Shown here: positions 1-7,016 of the stretch, piece after piece | How positions within the stretch are numbered: position 1 is the stretch's first letter | Layout: every line of letters begins with the position of its first letter | Source of the DNA: an uncultured Pelagibacteraceae bacterium | GTDB lineage: Bacteria > Pseudomonadota > Alphaproteobacteria > Pelagibacterales > Pelagibacteraceae | Direction of reading: 5' to 3' | Assembly: GCA_902563555.1 (NCBI GenBank) | Contig: CACEXM010000001.1 | Coordinates: forward strand, 1-64,000 | Length of the DNA stretch: 64,000 nt | Program-made: the position numbers and the translations under genes | Notes under the pieces: generated by a model | What the model was told of the DNA's origin: nothing | Databases searched by the model: none | Seen by the model: the letters and a program-made list of their open reading frames with translations, nothing else

Positions 1-2
1 AA

Positions 3-176
3 ATACAAAAAATCAGAAGTAAAAATAATAAAAATTGGATGGACTTATTGAGGTTATCATTAAAACTTGACTTTAATTCTACTTCTAAAATTCTTAAGGA
101 AATTTGTAAAGATGACAAAAGAATTTCCAACCTTGCTCAGAAAATACATAGATTGAATAAATATAATGGAAAATAA
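3..176 (+). CDS. C-terminal fragment of an unidentified protein (5' end outside window)
   Basis: An open frame enters from the left edge and ends in TAA at 174-176, giving 57 residues, so only the last part of the protein is visible. It overlaps the start of the downstream sialic-acid-synthase-like gene by 11 nt, which is typical of translationally coupled genes and argues that the frame is real. The residues are Lys/Leu/Ile-rich with no recognisable motif. From the neighbour it could be another nonulosonic-acid gene such as a nucleotidyltransferase, but that is only a guess from context. Confidence 0.5.
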   Translation: MQKIRSKNNKNWMDLLRLSLKLDFNSTSKILKEICKDDKRISNLAQKIHRLNKYNGK

Positions 177-1185
177 AGTGTTTTTCATAGCAGAAATCTC
201 AGCAAACCATTGCGGAAACTTTAAATTAGCAAAGAATTTAATTAAATGTGCTTATGTAAATGGTGCTGATGCTGTAAAACTTCAAACCTATACTGCTAAT
301 ACAATGACATTAAAATCTAATAAAAAGTATTTCAAAATTAAACAGGGTTTGTGGAAAGGTTATACGCTTTGGGATTTATACAATAAAGCACACACTCCAT
401 TAAAATGGCATAAAGAACTTTTTAAATATGGAAAATCTTTAGGTATAAAAGTATTTAGTACACCATTTGATGATACTGCTGTTGATTTTTTAGAAAAATT
501 AAAGTGTCCAATATATAAAATTGCCTCATTTGAAATGACTGATTTGAATTTAGTTAAAAAGGTATCTCAAACCAAAAAACCTATCATAATATCTACAGGA
601 ATGGCAAACTTAGAAGAAATTGAAACAACTATTAAAGTAGCAAAAAAAAATGGAGCAAAAAACATTACTCTATTGTATTGTGTCAGTAATTATCCATCAT
701 CAATTAGTGATTTTAATTTAAACAATATCAAAATTTTAAAAGACAAATTTAAATGTAGAGTAGGGATTTCAGACCACTCGACAGATAATAGAGTTGCTAT
801 TGCTGCTATCGCTAGTGGGGCAGAAGTTATTGAAAAACATATCGCTTTAGATAATCAAAAAAAAGGTTTTGATATTGATTTTTCATTGAAAGGAAAAGAA
901 ATTAAGAAATTAAGAGATGATATTGATGTTGCTTTTAAACTTTTAGGTAAGAATAGTTTTTTTAGAAATAAAAGTGAAAATAAATCTAAAATTTTTAGAA
1001 GGTCAATATTTACAACTAAGAATATAAAAAAAGGTGAAAAGTTTACTAAAGATAATATAAGAGTTATTAGACCTGGTTACGGTTTAATGCCTAAATACTT
1101 CAATAAAATTTTAAATAAAAGGTCTCCAGTAAATATTTCTAAAGATGAACCATTAAAACCTATTGTATTAAAGAATTTATATTAG
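166..1185 (+). CDS. pseI: Pseudaminic acid synthase (NeuB/PseI family)
   Basis: Condenses phosphoenolpyruvate with a 6-deoxy-hexose (the altro sugar in the PseI branch) to make a nonulosonic acid for surface glycans or protein glycosylation. The 339 residues are the normal family length. The NeuB barrel covers about 5-260, with AEISANH at 9-15, STGM at 143-146, ISDHS at 201-205 and EKHI at 223-226. A C-terminal SAF (antifreeze-like) domain runs about 280-338. The stretch LWKGYTLWDLY (62-72) followed by a WHKELF segment is closer to PseI than to N-acetylneuraminate synthase, so I prefer pseudaminic over sialic acid. The start ATG overlaps the preceding gene. It is probably the last gene of a surface-sugar operon lying mostly left of the window. 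Confidence 0.85.
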   Translation: MENKVFFIAEISANHCGNFKLAKNLIKCAYVNGADAVKLQTYTANTMTLKSNKKYFKIKQGLWKGYTLWDLYNKAHTPLKWHKELFKYGKSLGIKVFSTPFDDTAVDFLEKLKCPIYKIASFEMTDLNLVKKVSQTKKPIIISTGMANLEEIETTIKVAKKNGAKNITLLYCVSNYPSSISDFNLNNIKILKDKFKCRVGISDHSTDNRVAIAAIASGAEVIEKHIALDNQKKGFDIDFSLKGKEIKKLRDDIDVAFKLLGKNSFFRNKSENKSKIFRRSIFTTKNIKKGEKFTKDNIRVIRPGYGLMPKYFNKILNKRSPVNISKDEPLKPIVLKNLY

Positions 1186-1195
1186 GATTTCTAAA

Positions 1196-1248
1196 CCCTA
1201 CTCTCCACATATCGTCTAATTAAGTTTTCGACTATAAATGAGTAGGGG
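1196..1248. repeat. Inverted repeat CCCTACTC...GAGTAGGG next to ssrA-like repeat A
   Basis: CCCTACTC at 1196-1203 is the exact reverse complement of GAGTAGGG at 1240-1247, with about 36 nt between. The right arm runs into the ssrA-like repeat beginning at 1241. It could be an integrase arm or core inverted repeat, or a weak hairpin after pseI. No T-run follows, so it is not a canonical terminator. Confidence 0.45.
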
Positions 1249-1300
1249 CGTTCTGTTGCCAGGTGCCCCGAACTTTGTACCATTATTTGCTAATAATTAA
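1241..1300 (-). repeat. ssrA 3'-end duplicate A (putative attachment-site scar)
   Basis: Positions 1241-1269 match the extreme 3' end of ssrA (2732-2761) except for one missing G in the G run. On the minus strand this folds as GGGGC...GCCCC around CTG-GCAA-CAG. Past the hairpin the similarity resumes in degenerate form with TTTGCTAATAATTAA at 1286-1300, matching TTTGCTTAATTAA of ssrA at 2771-2783. Same orientation as ssrA. The copy carries no tRNA-like domain and no tag, so it is a fragment, as expected of an att site left by integration at the ssrA 3' end. Confidence 0.7.
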
Positions 1301-1301
1301 T

Positions 1302-2096
1302 TTAATCATTTTTTGAGCATATCGCTGTATAAGAATATTCTAGTCTATGTGAAATATGCTCGACTTTAAAATTTGCACTTTTAAGATCGTTTTCTAATTC
1401 TTCTTTTGTAAAATATTTAGCAAAAGATGGATTTAACTGGTCAAAGATAACATAACTTCTGTGCTTGAATGACCATTTATTAAATGCACCAAGAAAATAT
1501 TTTTTTAATGGTAATGAGATAAAGTTACATAAATATCCATAAGGATAAGTTAGTATAGTTAAAATCTTTGATAATATTCTTAAAGTAAAATCTGGTAGTA
1601 AAATTGTCACTCTTCTTAAATTGTTAAAAATAAATAGATACAATTCATTTCCTTCCTTTCCATATACCCAAATTATAAATCTACCGTTCTTTTTTAGTGA
1701 TTTTTGTATTTTTTTTAAAACTTCTCGATATTCTGGTATATGGTGTATTACCCCTATAGAAAATACATAATCAAATTTGTTTTCAAAATTAATATCTTGT
1801 CCTTTAATATTAAAAAATTCAACTTTGTTGGATTTTATATTCTTTTTTGCAACCTCTATAGCTGCAGATGGTTCAATTCCAAAAATTTTATTTGGATTGT
1901 ATTTAAGTAGGTTATTAGATATTCTTCCACTTCCAACTCCAATTTCAGCAATTTCTTTTTCTTTAATTAGATTTAAATCAAACGGATGAACAATTTCCTC
2001 TAGTAATTTAATGCTACCCCAATTTCCATTGATATCTCCATCAATAGTAAACTGTTCACCAAAATCTTGATAACTTTCTTTATGATCAATTTTCAT
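1302..2096 (-). CDS. Class I SAM-dependent methyltransferase
   Basis: A 264-residue Rossmann-fold methyltransferase. Motif I (EIGVGSGRIS) lies at residues 51-60, an acidic motif II follows in FGIEPS (about 72-77), and a VFSIGVIHHIPE segment corresponds to motif IV/post-motif. It resembles Methyltransf_11/25-type small-molecule methyltransferases common in O-antigen and surface-sugar islands; the acceptor cannot be told from sequence. It stands alone, bounded by ssrA-like repeat A just past its stop and repeat B about 50 nt upstream of its start, so it looks like a captured single-gene module. Confidence 0.75.
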   Translation of the reverse strand: MKIDHKESYQDFGEQFTIDGDINGNWGSIKLLEEIVHPFDLNLIKEKEIAEIGVGSGRISNNLLKYNPNKIFGIEPSAAIEVAKKNIKSNKVEFFNIKGQDINFENKFDYVFSIGVIHHIPEYREVLKKIQKSLKKNGRFIIWVYGKEGNELYLFIFNNLRRVTILLPDFTLRILSKILTILTYPYGYLCNFISLPLKKYFLGAFNKWSFKHRSYVIFDQLNPSFAKYFTKEELENDLKSANFKVEHISHRLEYSYTAICSKND

Positions 2097-2144
2097 TAAC
2101 TTTTAAAGTTTAAATTTAACATATTTTAAATATTTTTCCCTCTT

Positions 2145-2207
2145 AAGGGGGCGTTCTGTTTCCCGGCAATAGATTAGAAATTAGCATATTTGCTTACTTA
2201 ATCAAAC
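2145..2207 (-). repeat. ssrA 3'-end duplicate B (degenerate)
   Basis: GGGGGCGTTCTGTT at 2147-2160 is identical to the ssrA terminus at 2736-2749. After a diverged stretch, TTTGCTTACTTAATCAAAC at 2189-2207 resembles TTTGCTTAATTAACAAAG of ssrA (2771-2788). Order, spacing and orientation match the other copies, but the GCAA-capped hairpin has decayed. It separates the methyltransferase from the small secreted protein gene. Confidence 0.55.
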
Positions 2208-2209
2208 TT

Positions 2210-2275
2210 CTTCGTTGAAAACTTCGTTGATAGGTCTCCTTATTTTGTCCAAGGTTTGCCTTTTGACTTCGTTGA
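2210..2275 (+). repeat. Three short direct repeats CTTCGTTGA
   Basis: CTTCGTTGA occurs at 2210-2218, 2222-2230 and 2267-2275, upstream of the small secreted protein gene and just after ssrA-like repeat B. Their reverse complement, TCAACGAAG, loosely resembles the tag-coding part of ssrA, so they may be decayed ssrA sequence. They could equally be a local slippage product. No function is implied. Confidence 0.3.
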
Positions 2276-2306
2276 AAAACCTCAGGGGTTAGATTACTCT
2301 TACTTT

Positions 2307-2732
2307 ATGAAAAAACTATCTCTATATTTCTTTCTTGGTTTATTTATATTTAATTCTGCTTACGCAGAAGTTTATTATTGCACTGATGGAGCGATTACAG
2401 GGTTTAATAGTAAAAAAGATAGTTACGGGACTTACAGTGAAGACTCGGTTTATTTTAAACCACAAAGATTTACTGCACATATAAATTTTGAAAAATTACA
2501 ATTTGGTACCAAGGAACTTTCTGAATTTTTGCAAATTAAAAGAGATGACGGCACCACACTTTTTGCTGCCACTTGTGAGTGGGGTTTTGGTCAAACTCAT
2601 ATGGGTTGTGTTAGTAATAATAAGACTGATCTATTTTCAATAAGAGTAGAAAATTTGGAGTATGTTAGGTCAAAAAATTTTGGTGGTGGAGATAGTATTT
2701 TAATTGCTTATGGAAAATGTGAAAAATTTTAA
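2307..2732 (+). CDS. Small secreted/periplasmic protein of unknown function
   Basis: 141 residues from the ATG at 2307. The N-terminus KKLSLYFFLGLFIFNSAYA is a clear Sec signal peptide with an AYA|E cleavage site, which is why I prefer this start to an upstream TTG at 2256. The mature part has cysteines near its start, middle and end (YYCTDG, ATCEWG, MGCVSN, GKCEKF), consistent with disulfides in the periplasm. I do not recognise the family. It lies between ssrA-like repeats B and C and ends 3 nt before the end of ssrA on the opposite strand, so it is a likely accessory gene. Confidence 0.6.
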   Translation: MKKLSLYFFLGLFIFNSAYAEVYYCTDGAITGFNSKKDSYGTYSEDSVYFKPQRFTAHINFEKLQFGTKELSEFLQIKRDDGTTLFAATCEWGFGQTHMGCVSNNKTDLFSIRVENLEYVRSKNFGGGDSILIAYGKCEKF

Positions 2733-2788
2733 GTAGGGGGCGTTCTGTTGCCAGGTGCCCCAAAACCCCGTTTGCTTAATTAACAAAG
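2733..2788 (-). repeat. ssrA 3' end, copy C (intact reference copy of the repeat)
   Basis: The terminal hairpin of ssrA: on the minus strand GGGGC (2761-2757) pairs with GCCCC (2741-2737), enclosing CTG-GCAA-CAG (2754-2745). The neighbouring TTAATTAAGCAAA segment belongs to the region after the tag. These are the parts found again at 1241-1300 and 2145-2207, which suggests that this gene end is an integration target. Confidence 0.65.
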
Positions 2789-2995
2789 TTAATTAGGCAG
2801 CAAGTGCGTAACTTTCGTTAGCAATTATAAATAGCCCTTTTCGGAGGTACAATTCCGAACGAAAGAACAGCCTTTAGTCATCCGTCGAATCTAGTTCACC
2901 CCCATAAGTTGAAAATGGTGGAGGTGGTGGGTACTGCCCCCACGTCCGCAATGGTTATTACGAAATTCGTTTATCGTCATAGTTGGAAAACCAAC
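2736..2995 (-). ncRNA. ssrA: tmRNA, circularly permuted two-piece alphaproteobacterial form
   Basis: Rescues stalled ribosomes by adding a degradation tag. On the minus strand the acceptor piece comes first: a T-arm-like GTGGG-GGCAGTA-CCCAC, then CACCTCC and ACCA ending at 2916. A 12-nt spacer (2915-2904) follows, then the coding piece starts at 2903 with GGGGGTGAACTAGATTCGACGG, the normal tmRNA 5' motif. GGGGGTG pairs with CACCTCC to rebuild the 7-bp acceptor stem with one G-U pair. The tag frame is GCT AAC GAA AGT TAC GCA CTT GCT GCC TAA (2822-2793), encoding ANESYALAA. The 5' end (about 2995) is set from the promoter and the 3' end from the terminal hairpin; both are approximate to a few nt. 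Confidence 0.92.
2793..2822 (-). other. tmRNA proteolysis-tag reading frame (ANESYALAA)
   Basis: Nine codons and a TAA stop inside the coding piece of ssrA. The resume codon is GCT (2822-2820). The terminal ALAA matches the ClpXP/ClpAP-recognised end of most bacterial tags; the first half, ANESY, differs from the E. coli ANDENY. Confidence 0.88.
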
Positions 2996-3001
2996 ATGAT
3001 T

Positions 3002-3029
3002 AATATAAAAGTAATTCTGAAAGATTCAA
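3002..3029 (-). promoter_or_regulatory. Putative sigma70-type promoter of ssrA
   Basis: On the minus strand TTGAAT (3029-3024), a 16-nt spacer and TATATT (3007-3002). Predicted initiation near 2995 gives an acceptor piece of about 80 nt, a sensible size for two-piece tmRNA. It lies just upstream of the divergent thyX. Confidence 0.5.
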
Positions 3030-3039
3030 TAAATTATTC

Positions 3040-3987
3040 ATGAAATTAACTAAAGAACAACAACAGGAAATTAAAGATCAACAATCTCAAGAAAATAAAA
3101 CAAAAAGAGTCACTGTTGCAGAATTAGAAAATATTCTATATGAGGCAATTCCCATTTTAGATCATGGTTTTATTAGAGTGATTGATTATATGGGAGATGA
3201 TACGTCAATAGTTCAAGCAGCAAGAGTTTCTTACGGTAAGGGTACTAAAAAAGTTTCAACTGACTCCGGGTTAATAAAATATTTAATGAGGCACTGGCAT
3301 AGTACTCCATTTGAAATGTGTGAAATTAAATATCACGTTAAACTTCCAATTTTTATTGCAAGGCAATGGATTAGGCACAGAACTGCGAATGTAAATGAAT
3401 ATTCTGCAAGATATTCAATTTTAGACAAGGAATTTTATTTACCGTCCTTAGAAAATTTAGCTGCACAATCTCAAAGTAATAGACAGGGTAGAGGTGACGT
3501 TCTTACAGGAGAGCAAGCAAAAAAAGTTCTAGACTTATTAAAGAAGGATGCTGAACAAACCTATGATAACTATGAAACTATGCTTAATGAAAGATATGAT
3601 GGCTCAGTAATAGATGAAAAACAAGTTGGTTTAGCTAGAGAGCTTGCAAGAATGAATTTAACATTAAATACTTACACCCAGTGGTATTGGAAAACAGATC
3701 TTTTAAATTTAATGAATTTTTTAAGATTAAGAGCAGATCATCATGCTCAATTTGAGATTAGGGCTTACGCAGATGTTATGCTTGATACTGTAAAAAAATG
3801 GGTTCCAATTACCTATGAAGCTTTTATGGATTATAGAGTAGGTGGTACAGAAATCTCGTCTAAAGGTAAGAAAGTGATTCAAAAGTTAATAAGTGGAGAA
3901 AAAGTGGATATTGATAAATCAGGATTATCAAAAAGAGAATGGAATGAGCTTATGTCTGTTTTAGAACTTAAAGATAAATTGATTTAA
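3040..3987 (+). CDS. thyX: Flavin-dependent thymidylate synthase ThyX
   Basis: Makes dTMP from dUMP using FAD, NADPH and methylene-tetrahydrofolate. The ThyX signature RHRx7S is present as [11 protein letters not shown], with RHR at 112-114 and S122. Other conserved pieces are ARVSYG (61-66), the HWHSTPFEM dUMP/FAD-binding segment (85-93) and the C-terminal helix rich in [12 protein letters not shown]. The first 25 residues are a charged Lys/Gln-rich extension before the domain. No ThyA is seen in the window. It ends in a 20-nt tail-to-tail overlap with the mrp gene on the other strand. Confidence 0.95.
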   Translation: MKLTKEQQQEIKDQQSQENKTKRVTVAELENILYEAIPILDHGFIRVIDYMGDDTSIVQAARVSYGKGTKKVSTDSGLIKYLMRHWHSTPFEMCEIKYHVKLPIFIARQWIRHRTANVNEYSARYSILDKEFYLPSLENLAAQSQSNRQGRGDVLTGEQAKKVLDLLKKDAEQTYDNYETMLNERYDGSVIDEKQVGLARELARMNLTLNTYTQWYWKTDLLNLMNFLRLRADHHAQFEIRAYADVMLDTVKKWVPITYEAFMDYRVGGTEISSKGKKVIQKLISGEKVDIDKSGLSKREWNELMSVLELKDKLI

Positions 3988-4792
3988 TTTTTTTAGCTAT
4001 GTCTAAATAAATCTGAGATATTTCATTCTCTGGATTACTTTCGACAATAGGTTTTCCTTGATCTCCGGACTTACCAACTTCAGGATTAATTGGTATTTCA
4101 GCTAAAAATTCTTTATTATATTCTTCCGCTGTTCTTTTAACTCCACCTTCTCCAAAAATTGCATATTTTTTTCCATCATCTCCGGTAAAAGAGCTCATAT
4201 TATCTATAAGACCTAAAATTTTTACCCCAAGCTTATCAAACATTTTTATTCCTCTTTTAACATCTAAAAGAGCTACTTCTTGTGGGGTAGATACTATGAT
4301 TGCTCCATTCATTTCGATGCCTTGAGAAAAAGTTAATTGAGTATCACCAGTTCCAGGTGGCATATCTACAATTATAAAATCTAAATCTTTCCAATTTACT
4401 TTTTGAACGAATGTTTTAATTGCACTTGTCACCATTGGACCTCTCCATATCATTGGAGTTTTTTCATCTGTCAGAAAACCTATAGACATACATTGAATAT
4501 CGTATTTAACTATAGGCTCCAACTTTTGACCATCACTCTTTGGTTTCTCATTTATCCCAAACATTTTAGGTATAGAAGGTCCATATATGTCAGCATCTAA
4601 CAACCCAACTTTACAGCCGATTTGTTTTAATGCTAGAGCAAGGTTTGTTGCAAAAGTTGACTTTCCAACTCCACCTTTAGCACTTGAAATTGCAATAGTG
4701 AATTTTGTTCCATTAATTGGCTTTCTTTCTGCTGATTTTCGACTTAATTTTTTTCGCATTGCGTCACTTAATTCTGGCTTTTCTTTAGGCAT
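3968..4792 (-). CDS. mrp: Mrp/NBP35-family P-loop ATPase (iron-sulfur cluster carrier)
   Basis: A 274-residue ParA/MinD-like ATPase of the Mrp/ApbC group, which carries Fe-S clusters to apoproteins in the cytoplasm. The deviant Walker A is [10 protein letters not shown] at about 36-45, followed by the DADIYGPS switch (67-74) and VDMPPGTGD (about 142-150). Full-length Mrp is about 350 residues with an N-terminal MIP18/DUF59 domain; that domain is absent here and only a charged 25-residue leader precedes the ATPase. The CPHC cluster motif is also missing: the equivalent stretch reads [20 protein letters not shown]. It is divergent from hflK across about 52 nt. Confidence 0.88.
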   Translation of the reverse strand: MPKEKPELSDAMRKKLSRKSAERKPINGTKFTIAISSAKGGVGKSTFATNLALALKQIGCKVGLLDADIYGPSIPKMFGINEKPKSDGQKLEPIVKYDIQCMSIGFLTDEKTPMIWRGPMVTSAIKTFVQKVNWKDLDFIIVDMPPGTGDTQLTFSQGIEMNGAIIVSTPQEVALLDVKRGIKMFDKLGVKILGLIDNMSSFTGDDGKKYAIFGEGGVKRTAEEYNKEFLAEIPINPEVGKSGDQGKPIVESNPENEISQIYLDIAKKIKSIYL

Positions 4793-4844
4793 AATGTGAT
4801 CTTACCTTGTTTTTCAGCATAAAGACATTATATAGATTGCCAGT

Positions 4845-5948
4845 ATGTCAGATGATTTTAGACAAAGCGGTGGAAGTCCTTGGGGCAAGCCCCCAGGAGG
4901 AGGAAGCGGAAATGGTTCAGGTAGAGGACCGACACCTCCAGATGTCGATAAAATTATACGAGAATTTCAAGAAAAACTTAAAAAGTTTTTACCAGGAGGA
5001 AGTTCCTCTGGTGGAAAACAAGCTATCTTAGTTTTACTTATTTTAGGTTTTGTTTGGTTGGCAAGCGGTCTTTACAGAGTATTGCCAGATGAACAAGGCG
5101 TAGTATTAAGATTTGGAAAATTTGTAAAAACTACTCAACCAGGATTAAATTATCATATTCCTTTTCCCGTTGAGTCTGTACTTACTCCAAAGGTTACAAA
5201 AGTGAACAGAATAGATATAGGTTTTAGGTCTGAGAGGGATAGTGGATTTTCTTCTCAAGGTGGTGTTGCTGATGTTCCACAAGAAAGCTTAATGTTAACT
5301 GGTGATGAAAATATTGTGAATATAGACTTTTCTGTTTTTTGGGTAATTAAAGATGCTGGAAATTTTTTATTTAAAATTCAAGATCCAGAGGGCACCGTAA
5401 AAGCTGCAGCAGAAACTGCAATGAGAGAAGTTATTGCTCGATCAAATATTCAACCTATTCTTACAGAGGGAAGATCTTTAATAGAAACTGATACACAAGA
5501 GATTATTCAAAAAATTTTAGATGAATACACAAGTGGTATTCAAATCACTCAAGTCCAAACGCAAAAAGCTGATCCACCAGATCAAGTAATTGACGCTTTT
5601 AGAGATGTGCAAGCAGCAAGAGCTGATATGGAAAGATCCAAGAACGAGGCTGAAGCATATGCAAATGATGTTATACCAAGAGCTCGAGGGGAAGCAGCTA
5701 AAATATTACAAGCTGCTGAAGCGTATAAAAAAGAAGTTGTTGCAAAAGCAGAAGGTGAAGCAAGTAGATTTTTAGCAATTTATAATGAGTACAAAAATGC
5801 TAAATCAGTAACACAAGAAAGAATGTATTTAGAAACTATGGAAAAAGTTTTAGCAGACATAGATAAAGTAATCATTGAAAAGAATGCTGGATCGGGTGTA
5901 GTGCCATATTTACCATTACCTGAATTAAAAAAGAAAGTGACTAATTAA
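4845..5948 (+). CDS. hflK: HflK, SPFH-family regulator of FtsH protease
   Basis: Partner of HflC in the membrane complex that controls FtsH proteolysis. The 367 residues have the usual Gly/Pro-rich cytoplasmic N-terminus (SPWGKPPGGGSG), one TM segment at about 60-79, the SPFH/band 7 domain (about 80-260) and a long charged coiled-coil region (about 230-330). Only 3 nt separate it from hflC. The gene order hflK-hflC-DUF2065-degP is common in proteobacteria and supports the call. Confidence 0.95.
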   Translation: MSDDFRQSGGSPWGKPPGGGSGNGSGRGPTPPDVDKIIREFQEKLKKFLPGGSSSGGKQAILVLLILGFVWLASGLYRVLPDEQGVVLRFGKFVKTTQPGLNYHIPFPVESVLTPKVTKVNRIDIGFRSERDSGFSSQGGVADVPQESLMLTGDENIVNIDFSVFWVIKDAGNFLFKIQDPEGTVKAAAETAMREVIARSNIQPILTEGRSLIETDTQEIIQKILDEYTSGIQITQVQTQKADPPDQVIDAFRDVQAARADMERSKNEAEAYANDVIPRARGEAAKILQAAEAYKKEVVAKAEGEASRFLAIYNEYKNAKSVTQERMYLETMEKVLADIDKVIIEKNAGSGVVPYLPLPELKKKVTN

Positions 5949-5951
5949 ATT

Positions 5952-6824
5952 ATGAATATGGGAAAAATTATTGCTGGTATTAGTGTTGCAATAGCTGCAA
6001 CATTATTCTTTTCAATTTTTATTGTGAAAGAAGTAAATCAAGCTATTGTTTTACAGTTTGGTGATCCAAAAAGAATAATTGTAAAACCAGGTTTAAATTT
6101 TAAAATTCCGTTTATTCAAAACGTAGTTTTTTTAGATAAAAGAATTTTAAATTTAGATACTCCACCAGAGGAAGTTATTGCATCAGATCAAAAAAGATTA
6201 ATCGTAGATGCTTTTGCAAGATTCCAAATAGTGGATCCTTTAAAATTTTATATTTCTGTTGGTAATGAGCGGGTAGCTAGATCAAGATTGGCAACAATTA
6301 TTAATTCAAGAATTAGAAATGTTTTAGGTCAACAAGAACTTCAAACTTTGTTATCAGAAGATAGAACAAAGCAAATGGCTTTAATTCAAGAAGGAGTTAA
6401 TAATGAAGCCGAAAACTTTGGGATTAAAATCAATGATGTAAGAATTAAAAGAGCTGATCTTCCTCAGGCAAACAGTGATGCAATTTTTAGAAGAATGCAA
6501 ACTGAAAGAGAAAGAGAGGCAAAAGAATTTAGAGCAAGAGGTGCGGAGATGGCAGTAACAATCACTTCTACAGCAGACAAAGAAGTAACAGTGATTTTAG
6601 CTGACGCACAAAAAAAATCAGAGATTATGAAAGGTGAAGGTGACGGTAAAAGAAATAATATATTTGCAAGCGCCTTTGGACAAGATCCAGAGTTTTTTGC
6701 ATTTTACCGAGCAATGCAAGCGTACGAAAAAGCTTTGATAGGAGGTGAAACTTCATTGATTTTATCACCTGACAGCGAGTTTTTTAAATTTTTTGGAAAC
6801 ATTAAGCAGCCTCAATCAAATTAA
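5952..6824 (+). CDS. hflC: HflC, SPFH-family regulator of FtsH protease
   Basis: 290 residues with an N-terminal TM anchor (about 7-26) followed by an SPFH/band 7 domain whose start, VNQAIVLQFGDPKRI, is typical of HflC, then an Arg/Glu-rich coiled coil (about 165-225). It forms the periplasm-facing HflKC cage around FtsH. It follows hflK with 3 nt between and precedes the DUF2065 gene by 6 nt, so it belongs to the same operon. Confidence 0.95.
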   Translation: MNMGKIIAGISVAIAATLFFSIFIVKEVNQAIVLQFGDPKRIIVKPGLNFKIPFIQNVVFLDKRILNLDTPPEEVIASDQKRLIVDAFARFQIVDPLKFYISVGNERVARSRLATIINSRIRNVLGQQELQTLLSEDRTKQMALIQEGVNNEAENFGIKINDVRIKRADLPQANSDAIFRRMQTEREREAKEFRARGAEMAVTITSTADKEVTVILADAQKKSEIMKGEGDGKRNNIFASAFGQDPEFFAFYRAMQAYEKALIGGETSLILSPDSEFFKFFGNIKQPQSN

Positions 6825-6830
6825 AAATTA

Positions 6831-7016
6831 ATGCGTGAATTGATCATTGCTTTTGGTCTATTCTTATTTATTGAAGGCGTATTATATGCCATATTTCCAT
6901 CAAAAATGAAAAGTATGTTAAAAAAATTGGAACTAATTCCCTCAGGTCAACTTAGAACCGGTGGATTAGTTTTTGCAATAATAGGATTTGTGATTGTTTA
7001 TTATGCGAAGATTTAA
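6831..7016 (+). CDS. DUF2065 (YjeT-like) small inner-membrane protein
   Basis: 61 residues with two hydrophobic segments (about 2-20 and 42-60) separated by KMKSMLKKLELIPSGQLRTGGL, the characteristic DUF2065 connection. This family is regularly encoded next to hflC; its role is unknown. The 3' end overlaps the degP start by 14 nt, suggesting translational coupling. Confidence 0.85.
   Translation: MRELIIAFGLFLFIEGVLYAIFPSKMKSMLKKLELIPSGQLRTGGLVFAIIGFVIVYYAKI

Noticed and set aside
1241-1270. Rho-independent terminator for the methyltransferase gene
   Set aside because: The hairpin is GC-rich but no T-run follows on either strand; its identity with the ssrA end explains it.
2256-2306. Longer start (TTG at 2256) for the small secreted protein
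   Set aside because: It would add 17 residues before a clean signal peptide that begins at ATG 2307.
1241-2788. Integron-like cassette array with attC hairpins
   Set aside because: The repeats match the end of ssrA, gene orientation relative to the repeats is not constant, and no integron integrase is seen. An ssrA integration scar explains the sequence better.
4807-5031. Open frame overlapping the hflK start
   Set aside because: It lies in another frame of hflK, whose HflK-type N-terminus is unmistakable.
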